Origin: Mermis nigrescens
Taxonomy: Eukaryota > Nematoda > Enoplea > Mermithida > Mermithidae
Direction of reading: 5' to 3'
Assembly (NCBI GenBank): GCA_036768485.1
Contig: JAVLUZ010000706.1
Location: 248,001-312,000 of the forward strand
Length of the DNA stretch: 64,000 nucleotides
Position 1 is the first letter of the stretch, and each line of letters starts with the position of its first letter. The translations under genes were made by a program, and so were the position numbers. Below are positions 57,201-64,000 of the stretch, one piece after another. The notes beneath the pieces were generated by a model that saw nothing but the letters and a program-made list of their open reading frames with translations, was not told the origin of the DNA and made no database searches.

Positions 57201-59077
57201 ATATATTTGAGCGAAAATAACAAGTGACATTCCCTCTACTTCTCTCAATTTTCGAAGAAAATTAATGAACTAGAAATTCCTTTAGACAAATCAGCTCTGG
57301 TTCCGAATTTGACATTGATTATAAGAGACTTGTTGGGAATAGATAGTCAAATTTCACTTTTCTTTGCATTAACTGCGTAAAACTTGCTTCAAATTGATTA
57401 CGTTAAGCTGTTTAATTACTAGCCATTTTTCTAAATTTTTTCATACTTTTGAGATGAATAAACAGAATATTTACTGTGCAAATCAAATTCGAAAACTCTT
57501 AATTCGACATGATTTTCACTTTTAGAGTGTCGACCGTACGTACATACATGCATACGTATTATTGATGAGGGTTTGATGGCTTTTTCGAACCCCAGAGTGG
57601 AATGCTGAATGCTGACCCCATCGAAAAATTGCTAATTTCATAGAAAAGCGAGGAAAATATATTCGGAAACGGTGTTTTTGACGTGATCCATTTTTTAAAT
57701 TATATAAAGGCACCGTACAATGTGGAGAGACAAATAAATTTTATATAAAACGATGTCCATGCGATGCACGATTCGCTAAATTAAGTTGAAGGTGACCTCA
57801 GAATTTGACTCACAATCTACACATGAAATTTTTTACACGATAATGACTCGTTCACTCGATTAGTTCTCCAGTGGTCATTCTAAGAATAAAAAGGATGTTA
57901 AATACTGAATTTATGAACCTAATTTGCTTGTAAAATATAGTTCTGCTCATTTTTATCAAAAATTTTGAAATATAGAAGGATGTATACCGGTCACTCAGAC
58001 TCACTCAGACCCATTAGTCACTAAAGATTGATGTTTATGTTATCCCGATTTCTAGTGGAGATAATAGGAATAAAATCGATGCCAAATTTAAAATATTCGA
58101 AACTTATATACCCGACAAATTCTATGTTAATCCGTATTTTCGAAAATTACGAGGAATAAAAGGTATGCCGTAGTAGGTACCCAACTAGTATTGAATGAGC
58201 AGTACCTACATATTACACGAAATAAAATTTTCAATCTGGAACGCCGTAAACATTGATTTTCTGTCATTACTTTTCGATTAATCGAAAAATACTTATATTC
58301 ATTTTCCTCGGTTATCCTCGACGACACGACAAAACACAAATATTCTGTTCAATAAGAGTACGTTGACCACCGATGGTGCACGATTTGCGTGGCTGCGCTT
58401 TTCGCGATATAATTAGGAAATAAGTTCTCAAAAACTTTTGAAATGTTTACAAAAATTATGGAACGCACGTGCTAATAATCGCAGTATTTTTTCTGAATTT
58501 TCTGAAAAAGAATGTTCCGGTTACTAGGTAACGCAGAGTTCATCGCACCACCAGGAAAAACGTTGTTTGTGGTAATGCAAATTAACGAGCAAAAATATAA
58601 AATAAGGGGCTTACTGGAATGGTCATTAGCATAGTTGTGGAGCAGATGAGAATCGCTAATTGAGCAGCAGTCGTATGTTCGGTTTAACACCTCATCGTTT
58701 CCTTTAGTACGGCGACTGAATGATTCGCTGAAATTTTTGGAAAAATCATGTCCGTCGCAGATACGTTTATTTTAACACTTTTATCTCTAATGATGCGACA
58801 CGAGCCACTCGTTTTGGGCGATTTATCATCCGCGTTGGGTATGAGCCATTTCGTCTTTTTGTGTTGAGGTAGCATAAAAGCCATCATAAATTTGAAAATG
58901 ATATATCTATATTTTTAAATATCAAAGCTAAAGCGCAATCACATCTCTGGGAACATTTTGTCTAGGATTGCTCATTTTGCTTCTTATAAAAAATTCGAAC
59001 ATGGATACAGGTAGAATTCGGAATTTGCAAGTTTATATATCTTTTTCATTGATGTGTAATTACGAAAATTTTTGCAG

Positions 59078-59251
59078 CGGCGCTAAATAGTCTGAAAATT
59101 CTTCGTAAGCCGGGCGACTGCGAAACGCACCTCGATTATCCAAATACGTTTCAATGCGCCGAATCTAAAAAATGCATTCCAGTCAGTCAATTTAAGGACG
59201 GAAAATGCGATTGCTGCGTTACTTCAAGTCCAAAAGACACCAGCGACGAAG
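59078..59251 (+). CDS. LDLa-like exon 1 seen
   Basis: Acceptor TTTTTGCAG, donor GAAG|GTTTGA, phase 1-1. Encodes ALNSLKILRKPGDCETHLDY, then NTFQCAESKKCIPVSQFKDG and KCDCC, then TSDEG. It has the LDLa order of aromatic-x-C, CIP and SDE. Confidence 0.8.
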
Positions 59252-62200
59252 GTTTGAAAAAACATTGTACACGAGGGATGAATGGGGTGTCATAGGTGGG
59301 CAGCACCAAAATTCTGGGGGGGCTTGCAAGATTTTTCAAAGGTCAAAAAAATGATCTTAAAAATAGCGGTATGGCGAAAAACACCATTTTTCAACATTTC
59401 TCATCGAGCACTATCCATTGTGTAATTGAGAAGTCCAACATCTGGGCAGTTACGAAGACCAGCCACTGGCCAGTGTTCGCTTGCTTTTGAAAGGCGAACC
59501 AGTGCTCAATCATCCAAAAAAATTGCGCATTCAATCCGGAGATGAAACTTCATCTAGACGGCTTAAAGCGCAAAAGCTATATATAGCACATCCGAACGGC
59601 CAATCGAGCTGACGGGTAAGGTATGAAAAATACCAGCGCACGAGCTCGATGAGTGTGCACGTGCACCGCACTTACAATTGGCATCGAAAAATTGCGAAAA
59701 AAAAACAAAAAATTGTCACAAATTGAATTTCGGGGGGGGGGGGTCTTTTAGTTTTTAGGGGTGGGGGGGTTTCGGCCTTCTTGGAGGTGCATACCTTCCC
59801 AAACACCTTCCCCCGCCCACGTTTGGTAATAACCCCTACTCGCTAAAAAAGGTTAAGACATCGAGCTAATCAAGCCCAAATGAATTCATTTCCACGTGAT
59901 TACGACACAATATAATTTACTTATCTACCTAATAAACGCAATTTACCATGACAAAATCCTCGATTTCAACACAGATTGTCGATTTTGCCTCTCCCTGTCA
60001 CTGGACGCCCGCTAATTACTAATTTAGTGCTAAGACGCTTTATCTCAAATATAAGGCGATTTACGTTTTCAAAAATTTTCCCACTTTATCTACATGCGTA
60101 ACTTATACGGATTTAATGTATTTAATACAGGGTTAAACGATGACTAGGATAATATATAATTCACTAACTGACAAGAATATAATAGTAGCTTTAGGTTTCA
60201 AGGAAAGATAATTTACATGGATTCAAAAATTGATTAGATCCTATTTTGTATTGTGACATATAAGTAAAATCATGTTTGTTTTTTGATCCGGCCGTCGTTG
60301 GCTTGGTAACTTCCCAACATGGCCGCCAGTCCCAACACGGCCACCGTCCCAACACGGCCTCCGTCCTAACATGGCCATCGTCCCAACACGGCCATCGTCC
60401 CGACACGGCCACCGTCCCAACACGGCAACTGTCCCAACATAGCCACCGTCCCAATATGGCCACCGTCTTAACAAAGCCACTGTCTCAACAAGGCCACCAC
60501 CACACGTGGGCGTGGGGGGTTTAGGGGTATGCACCTCCAGAAGTTCGAATACTCCCCCAGAAACCAAAACCCCCCAGAATTCAATTTTTGGAAATTTTTT
60601 GCTTTTTTTCGCAATTTTTTTATGCCACTGGATAGTGCTCGATCGGAAACGTTGAAAAATGGTGTTTTCTTCGCCATACCACCATTTTAAGACCATTTTT
60701 TATCTTCGAAAGATTTTGCACACCCCCAGAATTTCGTTGTTGAATGTTTCCGATGCGCCCAACATGTACAACCCGATCACAGTGCAGACCAATGCTTCGT
60801 TGCATGCAAAATTCTTTATGCATGTATAAAACTAACTTTAGTCATCAATTTAGTTGCTGCCACATGTATATCAATGCCTAATTACCTTCCTGTAATTAAC
60901 TATTAATACCTACTTAACTGATTAGAATACAGTGATAGTGGCCTTGTTGAAACAGTGGCTTTGTTGGGACGGTGGCCATGTTGGGACGGTGGCCGTGTTG
61001 GGACACAATTGTTGGCTTTCGGTGAAATATTGCTATACGTTGAAAATCAATAAAATTTGAATTACCATTCAAAATTCGTAAGCATAATGTATTTTTAAGA
61101 TCGTTGCGACTGGAGCAACGAAAATTGCATAGATCATCCGGACTATGTGTACAACATGACTTTTCAATGCGTCAAAACAAAGCGTTGCTTATCCCGTTTG
61201 CGGGACCTTATGAACGGTCGTTGCGACTGTTGTCCAGAAATCGCCGACGGCGACTGCTCCAAGTGCAACGACGCTTCGGATGAAGGTTTGAGATTTGTTG
61301 CAGCAATCGTCTCGATTTAATGAAATCAAAGATCGGAGGATTTTTTTCTATTAATTTTCAATTCTTTTTCAATTTTATTTTTTACTTTTTCAATTTTTCC
61401 ACTTTATTTAACATTTTTCATAATTTTTTCAATGTATAATTATATCTGTTCTTTTTTCCGTTTTTTAATTTTTTTATCAAATTTATATAATTTAATAATC
61501 TATCGTTGGCAAATGATTAATAAGTGGATTTTTTTACTAATTCCCTGTTTTACGCCGAATGAGCGAACCACTATTTACAGAATGCCTTTGCACGGATTGG
61601 TCGGAAAATTCTACTGCGACGGCAACTGCGTTTCAATAAAGTTGTGGAAAGATGGCAAAAAAGATTGTCCATATTCGTGCATGGAACCGGATGTCAAGGC
61701 GGCGTGCTTAAATACAAAAACTCGATGCAAGTTTATCTAGAAATAAGATTTAAATACGGCGTTTTGCATTTTTTTGCAAAAGCATCATAAAATATTGGAA
61801 ACAGTTTTAGCATGGCTTTTCTCCAGAATACTGGGACAAGAAGTGACGGTAAATAAAACGAATGCTCAAAATAGCATTTAAAAACACACTTAGTACTTAA
61901 GTAGTATATCGGTCCACTTATAATGAATCAAGAACGTAAAAGATGATTTAGAGCTCACGCTACGTAAGATACGGGTGGTTCTAGAAGTATAATTCTGAAA
62001 GTTGAACGACGTTGACGTAAGGACGACATAATTTTTTCTTTTTCCTAGCTTTTTAACTCGAAAACTCGAAAAGTATATGTTAAAGCGTCTCCTGGCAATT
62101 ATCGAAAAGTATGTACACGAATCATACTGTTTGACTTTTTGATCGGCATGTTTCCTTTTGTTTACCGTTTTCGATCTAGCATCTATCGGCCTCTTTATTA

Positions 62201-62877
62201 AAATTTAGCCGCCGGTTCAATGGGATACGACTTTTGCGACAAACTGCGGGCCAAAAAATATCCTTATTTTAATTGCACTTCGGAACAAAAATGTATCCCG
62301 GACGACATGATTCGAAATGGGCAGCCGCGCGATTGCGCCGAAAACGAGGACGAAGGTAAAAGGATTGAATAATTCATTTTAATTTAGATAAAAGACGTTA
62401 GCTAATACTAGCAACGTTCATCGACCATACGGATACATCTTAAAAATTTTTCAAAAGAGAATCTAAAGTCAAAATCATAGGGACCTTCTGTCGGATGAAT
62501 GAAGTTTTCGAAGCGATTATTAAATCATTATTTGTTATAATATCACTTATTATATTGTATTATACTTAGTTGGACTTGATAGTTCGCAAAAATGGTTTTA
62601 GATCCGGCGCTGCATCCCGATTGCTCAAAGGATGTGGCGGAAGCGAATTGCGATGAAAATTTTGCCCAGTGCGTCATGGTCGACGGCAAGACGCCGCATT
62701 GTCGTTGCGCTAATTCGCATGGATTTCGAACTTGCTTCAAAGGTCAACACGATTGAACGAATAGAAAAAAATAAAAATGGAAAATTTAAGGAAAAACAAA
62801 CGAAATTAAATATTTTAATGCTCAATTTTTTAGCCAACGGTATTTCGAATGCTCCACTCACGTACCTTGCCGATTAA
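59078..62877 (+). CDS. Cysteine-rich LDLa-like extracellular protein (5'-partial)
   Basis: Phase-compatible exons 59078-59251, 61100-61285, 62209-62355, 62602-62742 and 62834-62877 (TAA). The four cysteine-rich ones begin and end in phase 1, the symmetric class typical of shuffled extracellular modules. The first three resemble LDL-receptor class A repeats: FQC, then CIP or CLS, then an acidic ASDEG or EDEG end whose final cysteine comes from the next exon. The first two have an extra cysteine pair (GKCDCC, GRCDCC), reminiscent of the N-terminal LDLa region of glucosidase II beta, although nothing else of that protein is seen. The fourth resembles an EGF-like module. A short tail without a membrane segment follows, so a secreted product is likely. 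Signal peptide and 5' exons lie upstream and were not found. Family function is not assigned. Confidence 0.78.
59293..59826 (-). mobile_element. CACACGTGGGC-family copy interrupted by other sequence
   Basis: Right-end sequence CATAGGTGGGCAGC plus the AAAACACCATTTTTC block at 59293-59420. The left-end part (CACAAATTGAAT to CGCCCACGTTTG) follows only at about 59690-59826. About 270 bp of unrelated sequence splits the copy. Confidence 0.65.
60310..61014. mobile_element. Inverted-minisatellite (foldback-like) element 2
   Basis: Left array of about eleven units close to CCCAACACGGCCACCGT (60313-60500), almost all exactly 17 bp. The inverted right array of about four units is at 60934-61008, ending GTTGGGACACAATTGTTGG. 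The core has a hAT-like MITE and about 190 bp of other sequence. It lies in an intron of the LDLa-like gene. Confidence 0.75.
60501..60740 (+). mobile_element. hAT-like MITE, CACACGTGGGC family, adjacent to minisatellite array
   Basis: CACACGTGGGCGTGG begins exactly where the 17 bp array ends (60500). Typical interior with TTGAAAAATGGTG. Right end eroded near GAATTTCGTTG. Confidence 0.8.
61100..61285 (+). CDS. LDLa-like exon 2 seen
   Basis: Acceptor ATTTTTAAG, donor GAAG|GTTTGA, phase 1-1. Encodes DRCDWSNENCIDHPDYVYN, then MTFQCVKTKRCLSRLRDLMN, GRCDCC and DASDEG. It is a divergent duplicate of the previous exon; the two are about 1.85 kb apart with an inverted-minisatellite element between them. 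Confidence 0.82.
61581..61740 (+). CDS. LDLa-like segment, out of phase with its neighbours
   Basis: Reads MPLHGLVGKFYCDGNCVSI, then KLWKDGKKDCPYSCMEPDVK, CLNTKTRC and a TAG at 61738-61740. The cysteine pattern fits the same gene, but the acceptor ATTTACAG gives phase 2 entry, whereas the preceding exon leaves in phase 1. It may be an alternative terminal exon, a decayed duplicate, or affected by a base error. Confidence 0.5.
62209..62355 (+). CDS. LDLa-like exon 3
   Basis: Acceptor AAAATTTAG, donor GAAG|GTAAAA, phase 1-1. Encodes GYDFCDKLRAKKYPYFNC, then QKCIPDDMIRNGQPRDCAEN and EDEG. It is the most canonical LDLa repeat of the set. Confidence 0.85.
62602..62742 (+). CDS. EGF-like exon
   Basis: Acceptor GGTTTTAG, donor AAAG|GTCAAC, phase 1-1. 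Encodes DPALHPDCSKDVAEANCDEN, then FAQCVMVDGKTPHCRCANSH and GFRTCFKG. Six cysteines, with the CxC and GF..C ending typical of EGF-like modules. Confidence 0.82.
62834..62877 (+). CDS. Terminal exon of the LDLa-like gene
   Basis: The acceptor CAATTTTTTAG joins in phase 1 to the EGF-like exon and encodes ANGISNAPLTYLAD, then TAA. There is no hydrophobic segment, so no membrane anchor at this end. Confidence 0.7.
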
Positions 62878-62939
62878 AGTTAAAATTTTCTTTTATTTTT
62901 TGCGCATTTTCTATTCATTTTATATTCTCTATTGAAATC

Positions 62940-63275
62940 AAAATTAAAACGTACTTCACGCGTCGCGCCAAAGTTGCCAAATATCGCAGTCGCGGGATCA
63001 AGCGGCGCAACGCGAATTCGATTTATACTTTCGCGCGAATCGCAGAATTGTCCGCGATACGTTTTTTCGATTTGTGCTTCGTGCGAAGTCCGCATCGCTT
63101 AATAAATCGCGCGGGCAAGGAATTTCGCCGCGCGATAAATCGCATTTCCATTTATACTTCGTCGCGTTCACCTGCGCGAAAAATGCCAAAAATTACTCAT
63201 TTCAGTGAGAAATTAACGTTCGACCCGAATCCGCAAAATTGGGCTCTCAAGCGAATTCGAATACGGCTTAAGTCT
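62940..63275. repeat. CpG-rich repeat related to 38500-39215
   Basis: TTTATACTT and GTGCTTCG words alternate with GCGCGAATCGC and AATCGCGCG. The stretch GCGCGAAAAATGCCAAAAA matches the 38.9 kb element in inverted orientation. It lies just beyond the LDLa-like gene and has no gene content. Confidence 0.55.
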
Positions 63276-64000
63276 ACCTGCGTAATTGCTGTATAGCTAG
63301 GAAACAAAATGAGTCTATTATTTGATTATTATAATCAGTAAGACAGTTTATTGAATTTTTCCATCGTTCTTTCATTTTTTTTATTTTAATAAGCGCCCGA
63401 TCTAATGCGATTTTACTCATTTTTTTAAAAAACTGTTGTGCTCATAACATGCGATTTTTTTGCACAGCTTTTGTGACGGATGTTCATTAGCCGAGTGCGA
63501 CATTTTGAACGAATTCGAAATTGTCCAGAAACAATTTTGGACACGGCCGTATCCTCATCGATTTTTTCACGTGGTATTCGTACTTCGTGTAATTGTCTTT
63601 TCTATGTTGAGCGTTAAGCTACATTTTGCCCATATTCAATTAAAAATGAGCCGGCGATACAATCTAGGTTTTTTAAATTTTAACACGTAGTTCTTGTTCT
63701 GTTCACTATTTTTGACTGGTCCTATTAGAAAGCAAGTGAAAATTGTCCTGTATCAGATATAAAAATATTCATTTCCCTGAAACACAACTTATTAATCTGA
63801 AAACTGCATAGGCGCGATGTCCATTTCTTGTGCAGCAAGAGAATTCTGGGATCAGCCCTAAAATTAATTTATTTGACGTATTCAACAATTTCAAAGAATC
63901 TGAGAAAATTTTAAATTGAACAAAGTTTATTCCTAACTAAGATTTCAAACTTTTTCGGTTTAATGATTATTCTATTTAAAAATTAAATAAAACCGTAGGT
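63276..64000. other. AT-rich end of window
   Basis: 63460-63690 is open in one plus frame (CDGCSLAECDILNEFEIVQK...). It has a few cysteines but no clear domain or splice context. Nothing else recognised. Confidence 0.4.

Noticed and set aside
60191..60696. 151-codon minus-strand ORF with WPCWDGG-like repeats
   Set aside because: It spans the 17 bp array and a MITE. The repetitive residues come from the array.
63460..63690. Further cysteine-containing exon of the LDLa-like gene
   Set aside because: The gene already ends at TAA 62877 with good splice phase. The cysteines here follow no LDLa or EGF spacing, and a CpG-rich repeat intervenes.

Overview
This is an AT-rich metazoan nuclear genome segment. 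Its genes have many exons, GT-AG introns of about 0.1 to 6 kb, long microsatellites and a dense load of non-autonomous DNA transposons. Cbl and sideroflexin residues look arthropod-like (for example the Cbl RING stretch [13 protein letters not shown]). The frequent words GTAGGTAC and TACTCGTA made me think of a hemipteran, but that is only an impression. I see no bacterial, organellar, rRNA or CRISPR content.

Layout. (1) 5593-21123, plus strand: a Cbl E3 ubiquitin ligase gene. It covers the EF-hand, SH2-like, RING, proline-rich and UBA parts; the N-terminal four-helix bundle was not found and probably lies upstream. (2) 24375-30349, plus strand: a complete nine-exon sideroflexin gene of 319 codons (mitochondrial serine-carrier family). 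(3) 30.6-33.1 kb: unrecognised protein-like reading frames with two in-frame stops and phase-compatible splice sites. (4) 33.2-43.0 kb: intergenic. It holds a palindromic mariner remnant and, from 36.9 to 42.9 kb, a comparatively repeat-poor stretch with Sox and POU type sites. (5) 43026-49469, plus strand: a SoxD transcription factor gene with five coding exons that join in frame to 451 codons, with the HMG box in the last three. (6) 49.5-59.0 kb: intergenic repeats, including a field of GTGTAAAG repeats, a long-TIR element, a 360 bp (CT)n tract and an inverted-minisatellite element. (7) 59078-62877, plus strand: the 3' part of a cysteine-rich LDL-receptor class A-like protein gene built from symmetric phase 1 exons.

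The genes are functionally unrelated: receptor-tyrosine-kinase ubiquitination, a mitochondrial carrier, a transcription factor and an extracellular protein. The most unusual part is the mobile-element landscape. Several hAT-like miniature families have clear 8 bp target duplications. Three loci (21.8, 56.0 and 60.3 kb) share one architecture: inverted arrays of 17 bp units at both ends of a core of roughly 440 to 800 bp, with the common terminal word GACACAAT. This looks like a foldback-type transposon family whose arms diverge by replacing the 17 bp unit.
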